Source of the DNA: Actinomadura livida
GTDB lineage: Bacteria; Actinomycetota; Actinomycetes; Streptosporangiales; Streptosporangiaceae
NCBI RefSeq assembly: GCF_014648675.1
Contig: NZ_BMRO01000021.1
Location: 1-64,000 of the forward strand
Length of the DNA: 64,000 bases
Reading direction: 5' to 3'
The notes beneath the pieces were generated by a model that ran no database searches, had not been told where the DNA came from, and saw nothing but the letters and a program-made list of their open reading frames with translations. The stretch's first letter is position 1. The number at the start of each line of letters is the position of its first letter. A program made the translations under genes and the position numbers. Of the stretch, positions 1-8,592 are shown piece after piece.

Positions 1-75
1 CACGCTGTTGAGTTCTCAAGAAACGGACACCCACCGCGCCGAACCCCGCTCCCGCGGACCCCGGCTCCGGGGCAA
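1..75 (-). promoter_or_regulatory. rRNA operon leader (16S lies beyond left edge)
   Basis: Read on the minus strand, the first 30 bases contain TTGAGAACTCAACAGCGTG, a motif typical of the actinobacterial pre-16S leader just upstream of the mature 16S 5' end. Together with the two promoter-like sites behind it, this indicates an rrn operon transcribed leftwards whose 16S gene starts outside the window. No rRNA gene body is visible here. Confidence 0.75.
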
Positions 76-82
76 CCACTCC

Positions 83-112
83 AGCCTACCCGATCTGTCC
101 CGCTTCATCCAA
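83..112 (-). promoter_or_regulatory. candidate rrn promoter, proximal
   Basis: On the minus strand TTGGAT (107-112) is separated by 18 bases from TAGGCT (83-88), which places a start point near 76. A further weaker pair (TTGAAA at 143-148 with AACTAT at 120-125, 17-base spacer) may be an additional start. Multiple tandem promoters are usual for actinobacterial rRNA operons. Confidence 0.5.
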
Positions 113-239
113 CTCTGGGATAGTTCGGCCCAGTGCGTCCTTTTTCAAGCGGAGACATGTCTCCACCTGGTGAGTTCGTAGTGGGTTCCCCTCGGGCCGG
201 CCGCCTTTCGGCGTCTCGCTTCCCCTTGGGGCGAGTAGA

Positions 240-268
240 ACATTAGATCCGCCCGCCGGGACCGTCAA
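240..268 (-). promoter_or_regulatory. candidate rrn promoter, distal (strong)
   Basis: On the minus strand TTGACG (263-268), an exact 17-base spacer and TAATGT (240-245) form a near-consensus vegetative promoter pointing to the rRNA leader. The stretch 270-389 between this site and the tyrS terminator shows no gene. Confidence 0.65.
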
Positions 269-389
269 ATCAGCCTCGCCGAGCGCGAAACCCCAGGTCA
301 TCACAGCTTTCAAGGCTCTTATCCTGCCCTGGGACCCGGCCTTGTAACCGCACTGTGACGTGTGTTTGCCGAAGTTTGCCCTCGCGATG

Positions 390-427
390 GCGACGGCCCA
401 CCCGGTTCACTCCGGGTGGGCCGTCGC
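390..427 (-). terminator. terminator hairpin after tyrS
   Basis: A perfect 16-bp stem (390-405 with 412-427) with a 6-base loop lies 9 bases beyond the tyrS stop. There is no clear T-run, as is common for actinobacterial hairpin terminators. It separates tyrS from the downstream rRNA promoters. Confidence 0.8.
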
Positions 428-435
428 ACGGCGGT

Positions 436-1713
436 TCAGGACGAGGTCACCTCGACGCCGCCCACGTTGCGCTTGCCGCGCCGCAGGACGAGGAAGCGGC
501 CGTGGAGGAGGTCGGAGGCGGCCGGTGCGGCGTCCTCCGATTCGACCTTGGCGTTGTTGAGGTAGGCGCCGCCCTGGGCGATGGCGCGGCGGGCCTCGGA
601 CTTGCTCTTGCACAGGCCGGACGCCGCCAGGAGGTCCACCACGGGCGGCAGCTCCCCCGGTGACACCTCCGCGCGCGGCACTTCGGCGAGCGCGGCGCGC
701 AGCGTCCGCTCGTCCAGCTCCTCCAGGGCGCCCTGCCCGAACAGGGCCCGGGAGGCCGCCACGACGCGCGCGGTCTCGTCCTCGCCATGGACGAGCGTGG
801 TCATCTCCTCGGCGAGCGCGCGCTGCGGGGCACGGGCGGCCGGGCGGTCGGCGCCCTGCTTGACCAGGTCCTCGATCTCCTCCCGGGAGCGGAAGCTGAA
901 GACCTTGAGGAAGTTCTCCACGTCCCGGTCGTCGGCGTTGATCCAGAACTGGTAGAACGCGTACGGCGAGGTCAGCTCGGGGTCGAGCCAGTAGGTCTCG
1001 CCGCCGGCCGTCTTGCCGAACTTGGACCCGTCCGCCTTGGTGAGCAGGGGTGTGGTGAGCGCGTGCGCGGTGCCGCCCTCGACGCGGCGGATCAGGTCGA
1101 CGCCCGCGGTGAGGTTGCCCCACTGGTCGCTGCCGCCGGTCTGCAGCCGGCACCCGTACCGCCGGTACAGCTCCAGGAAGTCCATGGACTGCAGGAGGAC
1201 GTAGCTGAACTCGGTGTAGCTCATACCGGAGCTGTCGAGGCGGGCCCGGACCGTCTCGCGGGCCAGCATCCGGTTGACCGGGAAGTGCTTGCCGATGTCG
1301 CGCAGGAACTCGATGGCCGTCATCTGGCCGGTCCAGTCGAGGTTGCTGACCATCGTGGCGCCCGTCGGGCCGTCATGGAAGTCGAGGAACTTCGACACCT
1401 GGCCGTGGATCCGCTCCACCCAGGCGGCGACGGTCTCCTCGGAGTTCAGGACGCGTTCGGCGCTCTTCCCGCTCGGGTCGCCGATCAGGCCGGTGGCGCC
1501 GCCGACGAGGCCGAGGGGCCGGTGCCCGGCCCGCTGGAAGCGGCGCAGCATGAGGATCTGGATGAGGTTGCCGAGGTGCAGCGAGGGCGCCGTCGGGTCG
1601 AACCCGCAATAGAGCGTGACCGGTCCCGCGGCGAGCAGCGCCCGCAGTTCGTCCAGGTCGGTGGACTGCGCGATCAGGCCGCGCCACGCGAGATCGTCCA
1701 GGATGTCGGTCAC
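436..1713 (-). CDS. tyrS: tyrosine--tRNA ligase
   Basis: Class I aminoacyl-tRNA synthetase that charges tRNA-Tyr in the cytosol. The 425-residue protein has the Rossmann catalytic domain with the HIGH-type motif HLGN near residue 45, the YCGFDPTAPSLH block, the tyrosine-site QGGSDQWGN-like segment, the KMSKS-type loop KFGKT, and a C-terminal S4 RNA-binding domain (KSKSEARRAIAQGG). I chose the GTG at 1713 because GAGGGAGA lies just upstream and the family usually starts at TDI-L; an ATG 13 codons earlier is also open. It is the last gene of the leftward block and ends at a strong hairpin before the rrn promoters. Confidence 0.95.
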   Translation of the reverse strand: MTDILDDLAWRGLIAQSTDLDELRALLAAGPVTLYCGFDPTAPSLHLGNLIQILMLRRFQRAGHRPLGLVGGATGLIGDPSGKSAERVLNSEETVAAWVERIHGQVSKFLDFHDGPTGATMVSNLDWTGQMTAIEFLRDIGKHFPVNRMLARETVRARLDSSGMSYTEFSYVLLQSMDFLELYRRYGCRLQTGGSDQWGNLTAGVDLIRRVEGGTAHALTTPLLTKADGSKFGKTAGGETYWLDPELTSPYAFYQFWINADDRDVENFLKVFSFRSREEIEDLVKQGADRPAARAPQRALAEEMTTLVHGEDETARVVAASRALFGQGALEELDERTLRAALAEVPRAEVSPGELPPVVDLLAASGLCKSKSEARRAIAQGGAYLNNAKVESEDAAPAASDLLHGRFLVLRRGKRNVGGVEVTSS

Positions 1714-1789
1714 GGTCTCCCTCGTCTCAGTTTCCGCGTTCGGTGTGCCCACCAGAGTGCCGGGTGGGCACGTGTCAGGCCAACGTTAT

Positions 1790-2266
1790 TCAGCGCGCGC
1801 CGACGAAGGCATCGGCTGGGACGAACACCTCGTGCCCTGTCGTGAAGGTTACGCGGACGCCCCTGGCGTCCCAGGTCACCGACTTGACGGCGGGCGGTCC
1901 GCCGGGGCCGGCGCCGTGGTCGAAGTCGATGAAATGCCCGTACCCGAAGTTCGGCTCGGGGCCTACGAACAACTGGTAGGCGCGGTGCCGGCCGAAGACG
2001 AAGCTGCGTTCGTGGAGCAGGCCGACGTAGTGGGCCCTGGGCCCGCCGTGTTCGTCCTCGTAGGTCACCGACGCCGGCTGGCGGTGGACGTCGCCGAGCT
2101 TCTCGGTGCGGTGCAGCCAGCCGCTCGTGTCGAGAACGAAGAGCATCAGCAGCACCGCGAAGGCGATGTAGCCCGCCGTGCCCGCGAGGATCGGTGCCAT
2201 CCTTGCCGGAGGTAACGGCGACGGTGTTGACCCGGCGCCCGCCGTCTGCGGAGCGGCGTCAGTCAT
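1790..2266 (-). CDS. small single-span membrane protein
   Basis: Unrecognised 158-residue protein. After a Pro/Ala-rich cytoplasmic start there is one hydrophobic helix at about residues 25-46 (LAGTAGYIAFAVLLMLFVL), followed by an extracytoplasmic domain of about 110 residues rich in aromatic and acidic residues and without cysteines. Its start overlaps the mpg stop by 8 bases, so translation is probably coupled and it belongs to the argH-mpg-tyrS strand. No function can be assigned from sequence. Confidence 0.7.
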   Translation of the reverse strand: MTDAAPQTAGAGSTPSPLPPARMAPILAGTAGYIAFAVLLMLFVLDTSGWLHRTEKLGDVHRQPASVTYEDEHGGPRAHYVGLLHERSFVFGRHRAYQLFVGPEPNFGYGHFIDFDHGAGPGGPPAVKSVTWDARGVRVTFTTGHEVFVPADAFVGAR

Positions 2267-2888
2267 CGGCGGTGACCTTCTTCCGGGGGACGTGCCGGCG
2301 GTACGGGGAGACGGTCGGGTCGCCGTCGATCCAGTAGCGCCACGGGACGTCCTTGGCGCCGTTCACGCCGGTGCGCGGCCCCGTCCTGATGAGGGCCGGG
2401 TCGGCGGGTTCACCGGCGTGGACGGTGAGCGGCCCTTCGGGGGAGCAGACGTCCAGCCCGTTCTGCTCGCGGGCGACGCCGAGCGCCTGGCAGAGCCGGG
2501 CGGGCCCCCGGGCAAGGTCGCGGACGGTGGAGCGCGGGCGCCGGGCCCGTGCCGCCTCCTCCCCCGCGACGATCTCGCCGGCGCGGAGCAGCACCGCCAT
2601 GGACGTCCCGTCCGGCCCGCACACGAGGTTCATGCAGAAGTGCATGCCGTAGGTGAAGTAGACATAGGCGTGGCCGGGCGGCCCGAACATCACGGCGTTG
2701 CGCGCGGTCTTCCCCCGGAAGGCGTGGGAGGCCGGGTCCAGTGGGCCCGCGTACGCCTCGACCTCGCTGAGCCTGACCGCGACGTCCCCCTCGGGCGTGC
2801 GGTGCCTGACCACGTGCCCGAGCAGCGACGGCGCGACTTCTTCGACCGGCCGGTCGAAGAAGTCGCGTGGCAGCGGCTCTCCGCTCAT
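2259..2888 (-). CDS. mpg: DNA-3-methyladenine glycosylase (AAG/MPG family)
   Basis: Base-excision repair glycosylase that removes alkylated purines. The 209-residue protein carries the AAG-family signature: the VEAY block with the catalytic Glu near residue 45, the nucleotide-flipping region RNAVMFGPPGHAYVYFTYG, and the LARGPARLCQALG segment. The ATG at 2888 is preferred over a GTG three codons upstream because GAGG sits 8 bases before it. It lies between argH and tyrS, an order I also recall from mycobacteria. Confidence 0.9.
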   Translation of the reverse strand: MSGEPLPRDFFDRPVEEVAPSLLGHVVRHRTPEGDVAVRLSEVEAYAGPLDPASHAFRGKTARNAVMFGPPGHAYVYFTYGMHFCMNLVCGPDGTSMAVLLRAGEIVAGEEAARARRPRSTVRDLARGPARLCQALGVAREQNGLDVCSPEGPLTVHAGEPADPALIRTGPRTGVNGAKDVPWRYWIDGDPTVSPYRRHVPRKKVTADD

Positions 2889-2960
2889 CGAAATCACCTC
2901 GGGGGCGGCGTCACCGCCGTGTCGGCCGGATCTGGACGATCCGCGTGCGGGGGGTGCGGG

Positions 2961-4379
2961 TCAGCCGTCGGAGCCGGCGGCCCAGGCGGCGTGCTCGTTG
3001 ACCAGCGTGCGCAGGGTGTCGAGCTGCTCGCGGACGCGGTCGGGGGCGGTGCCGCCGTACGCCTTCCGGGACGCCAGCGCACCCTGGACGTTGAGGACCT
3101 CGCGGACGTCCGGGGTCAGGTGCGGCGACACCTTGCCGAGCTCCTCGTCCGTCAGGTCGTCGAAGTCCTTGTCGTGGACCTGGCACCACACGACGAGGTG
3201 CCCGACGACCTCGTGGGCGTCGCGGAACGCCACGCCGCGGCGGACGAGCAGCTCGGCGAGGTCGGTGGCGAGCGCGAAACCGTCCGGCGCGAGGGCCTCC
3301 AGCCGCTCGGTGTTGACGCGCATCGTCGCGATGAGGCCGGACATGGCGGGCAGGACGAGCAGCAGCGTCTCGACGGCGTCGAACGCGCCCTCCTTGTCCT
3401 CCTGCAGGTCGCGGTTGTAGGTGAGCGGCAGGCCCTTGAGGGTGGTGAGCAGCCCGACGAGGTGCCCGATGAGGCGGCCCGCCTTGCCGCGTGCCAGCTC
3501 GGCGACGTCGGGGTTCTTCTTCTGCGGCATGATCGACGACCCGGTGGCGTAGGTGTCGTCCATCTCGATCCAGCGGAACTCCTGCGACGCCCAGAGGCAG
3601 ATCTCCTCGCCGAGGCGCGACAGGTGGACGCCGATCAGCGCGGCGGCGAAGAGGAACTCGGCGACGAAGTCGCGGTCGGCGACGGCGTCCATGGAGTTGG
3701 GCGCGGCGGAGTCGAAGCCGAGCTCGGCGGCGGTGGCCTGCGGGTCCAGCGGCAGCGACGAGCCGGCGAGGGCGCCGGAGCCGAGCGGCGAGACCGCGGC
3801 GCGCCGGTCCCAGTCGCGCAGCCGCTCGACGTCGCGGGTGAGCGGCTGGACGTGCGCGAGGAGCTGGTGGGAGAACAGCACGGGCTGGGCGTGCTGCAGG
3901 TGCGTCATGCCGGGCGCGGCGACGCCGAGGTTGTGCTCGGCCTGCGCGATCAGCGCGGTCTCCAGCTCGACCAGCCGGGACACGATCTGGCGGGCGTGGT
4001 CGCGCAGGTAGAGGCGCAGGTCGGTGGCGACCTGGTCGTTGCGGCTGCGGCCCGCGCGGAGCTTGCCGCCGAGGGCGCCGAGCCGTTCCAGCAGGCCCCG
4101 CTCCAGGGCGGTGTGGACGTCCTCGTCGGCGACGGCGGGCCGGAACTCCCCGGACCGGCACGCCTCCTCCAGGTCGTCGAGGGCGCCGAGCATGCGGTCG
4201 AGCTCGTCGTCGGTGAGCAGCCCCGCCCGGTTGAGGACGCGGGCGTGCGCGCGCGAGCCCATCAGGTCGTACGGGGCGAGCCGCCAGTCGAACTGGACGC
4301 TCACCGAGAGCCGCGCGAGCGCGTCCGACGGGCCGCCTTCGAACCGTCCGCCCCACAGCCGCGTCGGTGCCTTGGTCAC
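2961..4379 (-). CDS. argH: argininosuccinate lyase
   Basis: Final step of arginine synthesis: argininosuccinate to arginine plus fumarate; fumarase/aspartase superfamily homotetramer. The 472-residue protein shows the N-terminal LWGGRF block, the HTALE and THLQHAQP active-site regions, and the superfamily signature GSSIMPQKKNPD with the catalytic Ser loop. The GTG at 4379 fits GAGGAAA four bases upstream; starts further upstream would read through the intercistronic hairpin. It follows argG across a 174-base gap containing that hairpin. Confidence 0.95.
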   Translation of the reverse strand: MTKAPTRLWGGRFEGGPSDALARLSVSVQFDWRLAPYDLMGSRAHARVLNRAGLLTDDELDRMLGALDDLEEACRSGEFRPAVADEDVHTALERGLLERLGALGGKLRAGRSRNDQVATDLRLYLRDHARQIVSRLVELETALIAQAEHNLGVAAPGMTHLQHAQPVLFSHQLLAHVQPLTRDVERLRDWDRRAAVSPLGSGALAGSSLPLDPQATAAELGFDSAAPNSMDAVADRDFVAEFLFAAALIGVHLSRLGEEICLWASQEFRWIEMDDTYATGSSIMPQKKNPDVAELARGKAGRLIGHLVGLLTTLKGLPLTYNRDLQEDKEGAFDAVETLLLVLPAMSGLIATMRVNTERLEALAPDGFALATDLAELLVRRGVAFRDAHEVVGHLVVWCQVHDKDFDDLTDEELGKVSPHLTPDVREVLNVQGALASRKAYGGTAPDRVREQLDTLRTLVNEHAAWAAGSDG

Positions 4380-4447
4380 TGGTTTCCTCTTCTTCCCACC
4401 GCTGGACTCTGCTTCCATCTCACCACGCCGAGGGCGTATGCGCGCGG

Positions 4448-4479
4448 GCGTGGGGACGCCGCGCACGGCGTCCCCACGC
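4448..4479 (-). terminator. argG-argH intercistronic hairpin
   Basis: A perfect 13-bp stem (4448-4460 with 4467-4479) with a 6-base loop lies about 75 bases after the argG stop and 68 bases before the argH start. It has no T-run. It could be a partial terminator or an RNA-stabilising element that lowers argH expression relative to argG. Confidence 0.55.
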
Positions 4480-4553
4480 GGTGACAAAGGCGCCTGCCAC
4501 AGGGTACGGCGAAACCGTCCTCCGCCTTCACCCCGTTGCTTGCGGACGCCTGC

Positions 4554-5750
4554 TCAGGCGTCGCGGTCCCGCTTCGCCGCGATCTTGCTGGGCAGGCTCC
4601 ACAGCTCGACGAAGCCCTTGGCGAGGCTCTGGTCGAAGGTGTCGCCGGTGTCGTAGGTGGCGAGGTCGTAGCTGTAGAGGGACGCGTCGCTGCGCCGCCC
4701 GGTGACGACGGCGCGGCCGCCGTGCAGGGTCACCCTCACCTCCCCGGACACGTGCTTCTGCGTGTCGGCGATGAACGCGTCCAGGGCGTCCTTCAGCGGC
4801 GAGAACCACAGGCCGTCGTAGGCGAGCTCGCCCCACCGCTGGTCGACGGACCGCTTGAAGCGGGCGAGGTCGCGTTCGACGGTGACGTTCTCCAGCTCCA
4901 TGTGCGCGTTGATGAGCACGATCGCGGCGGGCGCCTCGTAGACCTCGCGGCTCTTGATGCCGACGAGCCTGTCCTCGACCATGTCGATCCGGCCGACGCC
5001 CTGGGCGCCGGCGCGCCGGTTCAGCTCGGCGATGATCTGGTACGGGGTGAGGGGGCGGCCGTCGAGCGCGACGGGGACGCCGGCGGCGAAGGAGATGACG
5101 ACCTCGTCGGCCTCGCGCGGGGCGGCGGGGTCGGCGGTGTAGTCGTAGACCTCCTCGGTCGGGCCGTTCCAGATGTCCTCCAGGAACCCGGTCTCGACGG
5201 CGCGACCCCACAGGTTCTGGTCGATGGAGTACGGCGACTTGGCGGAGACGTCGATCGGGAGGCCCTTGTCCTCGGCGAACGCGATCGCCTTGTCGCGCGT
5301 CCAGGCGAAGTCGCGGGCGGGCGCGATGACCTTCAGGTCCGGGTTGAGCGCGGACAGGCCGGCCTCGAAGCGGACCTGGTCGTTGCCCTTGCCGGTGCAG
5401 CCGTGCGAGACCGTGGTGCCGCCGAACTCGCGGGCGGCCGACACCAGGTGCTTGACGATCAGCGGCCGGGACAGCGCGGACACCAGCGGGTAGCGGTCCA
5501 TGTAGAGGGCGTTGGCCTGCATCGCGGGGACGCAGAAGTCCGCGGCGAACTCCTCCTTGGCGTCCACGACGACGGCCTCGGCCGCGCCGCACGCGAGGGC
5601 CCGCTTGCGGATGGTGTCGAGGTCCTCGCCGCCCTGGCCGACGTCGACGGCCACGGCGATGACCTCCCCGCCGGTCTGCTCGGCGAGGTACGGGATGGCG
5701 ACGGAGGTGTCCAGGCCCCCGGAGTACGCCAGGACGACGCGCTCGCTCAT
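4554..5750 (-). CDS. argG: argininosuccinate synthase
   Basis: ATP-dependent ligation of citrulline and aspartate, the penultimate arginine step. The 398-residue protein begins with the PP-loop AYSGGLDTS (residues 8-16), then the citrulline/aspartate-binding GCTGKGNDQVRFE segment, and the C-terminal oligomerisation helix. Length is normal for the type I family. AGGAG lies 9 bases before the ATG. It starts 61 bases after argR and may have its own promoter as well as operon read-through. Confidence 0.96.
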   Translation of the reverse strand: MSERVVLAYSGGLDTSVAIPYLAEQTGGEVIAVAVDVGQGGEDLDTIRKRALACGAAEAVVVDAKEEFAADFCVPAMQANALYMDRYPLVSALSRPLIVKHLVSAAREFGGTTVSHGCTGKGNDQVRFEAGLSALNPDLKVIAPARDFAWTRDKAIAFAEDKGLPIDVSAKSPYSIDQNLWGRAVETGFLEDIWNGPTEEVYDYTADPAAPREADEVVISFAAGVPVALDGRPLTPYQIIAELNRRAGAQGVGRIDMVEDRLVGIKSREVYEAPAAIVLINAHMELENVTVERDLARFKRSVDQRWGELAYDGLWFSPLKDALDAFIADTQKHVSGEVRVTLHGGRAVVTGRRSDASLYSYDLATYDTGDTFDQSLAKGFVELWSLPSKIAAKRDRDA

Positions 5751-5811
5751 GATCGTTATCTCCTGTGTGTGAAGTTTCCGTGGATGCTGGCTGGGACCGG
5801 GCCGTGCGGCC

Positions 5812-6327
5812 CTAGCTTCGTCGTTCGCGCCCGCCGGTGAGCCGCAGCAGCGCCTGCGCGACGTCGTCCCCGCCGTTCGGGTCGCGGGCGATGACGAGGA
5901 TCGAGTCGTCGCCCGCGACGGTGCCGAGGATGGTCGGCCATTCGGCGTGGTCGATCGCCGAGGCCAGGTACTGGGCGGCCCCCGGCGGGGTCCGCACCAT
6001 GACCAGGTTGGCGGACGCCTCGGCCGAGACGAGCAGCTCCGCGGCGAGCCGGGAGAGCCGTCCGGTGAAGGTCTCGGCGGTGCCGGTGCGGGCCCGCCGG
6101 ATCCGCTCGCCGCCCTCCCCGGGGACGGCGTAGATCAGGCTGCCGTCGTCGGCGCGCAGCCGCACGGCGCCGATCTCCACCAGGTCGCGCGAGAGCGTGG
6201 CCTGGGTGACGTCGACGCCCTCGTCCGCGAGGAGCTTGGCGAGCTCCCCCTGCGAGTGGACGGGGTGCCGGGTCAGCAGCTCGATCACCCGGGCGTGCCG
6301 GGCGGCCTTGGTCATGGGGGTCGTCAC
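5812..6327 (-). CDS. argR: arginine repressor
   Basis: Hexameric arginine-responsive transcription factor. The 171-residue protein has an N-terminal winged HTH (HSQGELAKLLADEGVDVTQATLSRD, positions about 25-47) and a C-terminal oligomerisation/arginine-binding domain ending in GTVAGDDSILVIARD. The GTG at 6327 overlaps the argF stop as GTGA and has GGAG 8 bases upstream; an ATG at 6315 is an alternative. It probably controls the whole arg block, including its own transcription. Confidence 0.94.
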   Translation of the reverse strand: MTTPMTKAARHARVIELLTRHPVHSQGELAKLLADEGVDVTQATLSRDLVEIGAVRLRADDGSLIYAVPGEGGERIRRARTGTAETFTGRLSRLAAELLVSAEASANLVMVRTPPGAAQYLASAIDHAEWPTILGTVAGDDSILVIARDPNGGDDVAQALLRLTGGRERRS

Positions 6328-7241
6328 CGGGCGCGCTCCAGGAGCCAGACGAGCAGCGCCTTCTGGGCGTGCAGCCGGTTCTCCGCCTCGTCCCAGACCC
6401 GGCTGTGCGGGCCGTCGAGGACGGACGCGGCGATCTCCTTCCCGCGGTAGGCGGGCAGGCAGTGCAGGACGATCGCGTCGGAGGCGGCACGGGCCAGCAG
6501 GTCCTCGGTGACGGCGTAGGGCTCGTACAGGGAGGTGTCCTTGCCGTCCTGGCCCATCGACACCCAGGTGTCGGTGGCGAGGACGTCGGCCCCGGCCGCG
6601 GCCTCGCCGGCGTCGTCGGTGACCGTCACCGACCCGCCGGTCTCGGCGGCGATCCCGGTGGCGCGGGCGACGACGGCGGGGGCGGGCGCCAGGGACGCGG
6701 GCGCGCCGATCCGGACGTGCATCCCGGCGGTGGCGCAGCCGAGCAGGTAGGAGTGCGCCATGTTGTTGGCGCCGTCGCCGAGGTAGGCGAGGACGGCGCC
6801 CGCGAGGCCGCCCTTCGCCTCCTTGACGGTCTGCAGGTCGGCGAGGACCTGGCAGGGGTGGAACTCGTCGGTGAGGGCGTTGACCACGGGAACGGTGGTG
6901 CCGGCGGCCATCTCGTCGATGCGCTCCTGCCCCGCCGTCCGCCACACGATGGCGCTGACCTGGCGTTCCAGGACCCGGGCGGTGTCGGCGATGGTCTCGC
7001 CGCGGCCGAGCTGGCTGGTGCCCGCGTCCATGATGAGCGGGTGGCCGCCGAGTTCGGCGATGCCGGTGGCGAAGGAGATCCGGGTCCGGGTGGACGGCTT
7101 GTCGAAGAGGACCGCCACGGACCGCGGGCCGTCGAGCGGCCGGAACCCGAACCGGTCCTTCTTCGCCTGGGCGGCCAGGTCCAGGACCTCGGCCTGCTCG
7201 GCGGGCGAGAGGTCGTCGTCGCGGAGGAAGTGCCTGGTCAT
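6324..7241 (-). CDS. argF: ornithine carbamoyltransferase
   Basis: Makes citrulline from ornithine and carbamoyl phosphate. The 305-residue protein shows the carbamoyl-phosphate loop KPSTRTRISF (about residue 45), the FHPCQ motif and the ornithine-site HCLPAYRG. GGAGG lies 7 bases before the ATG, inside the argD end, and the argD stop is only 2 bases away. It is placed between argD and argR, consistent with the biosynthetic (not catabolic) enzyme. Confidence 0.95.
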   Translation of the reverse strand: MTRHFLRDDDLSPAEQAEVLDLAAQAKKDRFGFRPLDGPRSVAVLFDKPSTRTRISFATGIAELGGHPLIMDAGTSQLGRGETIADTARVLERQVSAIVWRTAGQERIDEMAAGTTVPVVNALTDEFHPCQVLADLQTVKEAKGGLAGAVLAYLGDGANNMAHSYLLGCATAGMHVRIGAPASLAPAPAVVARATGIAAETGGSVTVTDDAGEAAAGADVLATDTWVSMGQDGKDTSLYEPYAVTEDLLARAASDAIVLHCLPAYRGKEIAASVLDGPHSRVWDEAENRLHAQKALLVWLLERAR

Positions 7242-7243
7242 CG

Positions 7244-8542
7244 TCAGCCCTCCTTTCCGGAGGCGGCGGCGTCGAGGATGGAGGGGAAGGCGTCGGTGAA
7301 CGACCGCGCCTGCCCGGCGGTGAGGGTGAGCGGCGGGGCCATCCGCAGCGCGTCCGGCTGGAGCGCGTTGATCAGGAAGCCGGCGTCGCGGGCGGCGGCC
7401 TCCACGGCGGGGGCGTGCGGCCCGGTGAGGACGGCGGCGCGCCAGAGCCCGCGCCCCCGCACCCCCGCCAGCAGCGGGTGGTCGACGGCGCCGAGCCCGG
7501 CGGCCAGGGCCTCCCCCACCGAGACCGCGTTGCCGAGGAGGCCGTCCTTCTCGATCGTGGTGAGGACGGCGAGGGCGGCGGCGGCGCAGACGGGGTTCCC
7601 GCCGAACGTGCTGCCGTGGTCTCCCTTGGCGAACAGCTCGCCGTGGGCCCCGAACGCGATGCACGCCCCGATCGGCAGCCCCCCGCCGAGTCCCTTGGCG
7701 AGGGTGAGGACGTCCGGTTTCGCGTGCTTCATTGTCACGCTCCGCGCGACGGCGGGCGGGCGCCGAGACGCGACGCCTTCCCTCGTCGCTCGTTCCTCGC
7801 TCCTCGGTCCAGGCGTCGCCGCCCGCCCGAGCTCATGCTCGAAGGCGAACCAGGTCCCGGTGCGGCCGATCGCGGACTGGATCTCGTCGGCGACGAACAG
7901 CGCGCCGGTGGCGTCGCAGATCTCGCGGACGGCGGCGAAGTACCCGTCCGGCGGCGGGACGACCCCGGCCTCCCCCTGCGCGGGCTCCAGGAAGACCGCC
8001 GCGCAGTCCTCGCCGACCGCGGCCTTCAGCGCGTCCGCGTCGCCGTAGGGGACGAACCGGACGTCGATCCCGAACGGGCCGAACGGCTCCCGGATCGACG
8101 CCTTCCCCGTCAGCGCCAGCGCCCCCATGGTCCGGCCGTGGAAGCCGTTCTCCGCCGCGACGATGTACGACCGGCCGTTCGCTTTGCCGTACTTGACGGC
8201 GAGCTTGAGCGCGCACTCGTTGGCCTCGGTGCCGCTGTTGGCGAGGAACACCCTGCCGCCGCCGCCCAGCAGGTCCAGCAGCCGCTCCGCGAGCAGCACC
8301 TCCGGCTCGTGCAGGAAGAGGTTGGACGTGTGGGCCAGCGTCGTGACCTGTGCGGACACCGCCTCGACGAGGGCGGGGTGGCCGTGCCCGAGCGAGCTGA
8401 CCGCGATCCCGGCGATCAGGTCGAGGTACTCGCGGCCGGCGGTGTCCCAGACCCGGCAGCCCTCGCCGCGCGCCAGCGCGAGCGGCGGGACGCCGTAGTT
8501 CGGCATGAACGCGGCCTCGAACCGCTCCCTGAGGCCGCTCAT
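7244..8542 (-). CDS. argD: acetylornithine aminotransferase with in-frame insertion
   Basis: PLP-dependent class III aminotransferase converting N-acetylglutamate semialdehyde to N-acetylornithine. It carries SGTEANECALKLA, the FHGRTMGAL block, LFVADEIQ and the PLP-lysine motif TLAKGLGGG. Between WFAFEHEL and KPDVLTLAKG there are about 34 extra Arg/Ala/Pro-rich residues where the family has only a few; they are encoded by a palindromic element (7753-7829). The reading frame stays open, so the enzyme could still work if the loop is exposed. I give the ATG at 8542 (432 residues); an ATG at 8596 overlapping the argB stop is in frame and would add 18 residues. Confidence 0.92.
   Translation of the reverse strand: MSGLRERFEAAFMPNYGVPPLALARGEGCRVWDTAGREYLDLIAGIAVSSLGHGHPALVEAVSAQVTTLAHTSNLFLHEPEVLLAERLLDLLGGGGRVFLANSGTEANECALKLAVKYGKANGRSYIVAAENGFHGRTMGALALTGKASIREPFGPFGIDVRFVPYGDADALKAAVGEDCAAVFLEPAQGEAGVVPPPDGYFAAVREICDATGALFVADEIQSAIGRTGTWFAFEHELGRAATPGPRSEERATREGVASRRPPAVARSVTMKHAKPDVLTLAKGLGGGLPIGACIAFGAHGELFAKGDHGSTFGGNPVCAAAALAVLTTIEKDGLLGNAVSVGEALAAGLGAVDHPLLAGVRGRGLWRAAVLTGPHAPAVEAAARDAGFLINALQPDALRMAPPLTLTAGQARSFTDAFPSILDAAASGKEG
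7753..7829 (-). repeat. palindromic element inserted within argD
   Basis: Two nested inverted arms flank a CT-rich centre: CGGGCGGGCG (7753-7762) pairs with CGCCCGCCCG (7820-7829), and GCGACGCCT (7770-7778) pairs exactly with AGGCGTCGC (7811-7819); seven extra bases bulge on one side. On the coding strand the centre reads as short GAGCGAGG/AACGAGCG-like repeats. The element keeps the argD frame and encodes the residues absent from normal ArgD proteins. It resembles in-frame palindromic repeats known from Rickettsia, but I found no second copy here. Confidence 0.65.
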
Positions 8543-8552
8543 GCGGGATTCT

Positions 8553-8581
8553 TGCGGGGGGACGACCCCCCGCACCCCCCG
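8553..8581 (-). repeat. G-rich dispersed palindrome, copy A
   Basis: On the minus strand this reads G6-TGC-G6-TCGT-C6-GCA, with a 9-bp stem and TCGT loop. It sits between the argB stop and the argD ATG. The sequence ATGAGCGG occurs on both sides (8535-8542 and 8589-8596), which looks like an 8-bp target duplication from a 54-base in-frame insertion. Related copies lie at 41221, 44224 and 55356. Confidence 0.6.
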
Positions 8582-8592
8582 ATTCGCTCCGC

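Noticed and set aside
2178..4484. Very long plus-strand open frame opposite mpg and argH
   Set aside because: It is antisense to two clear enzymes, has Arg/Gly/Ala-biased composition typical of shadow frames in high-GC DNA and no recognisable domain.
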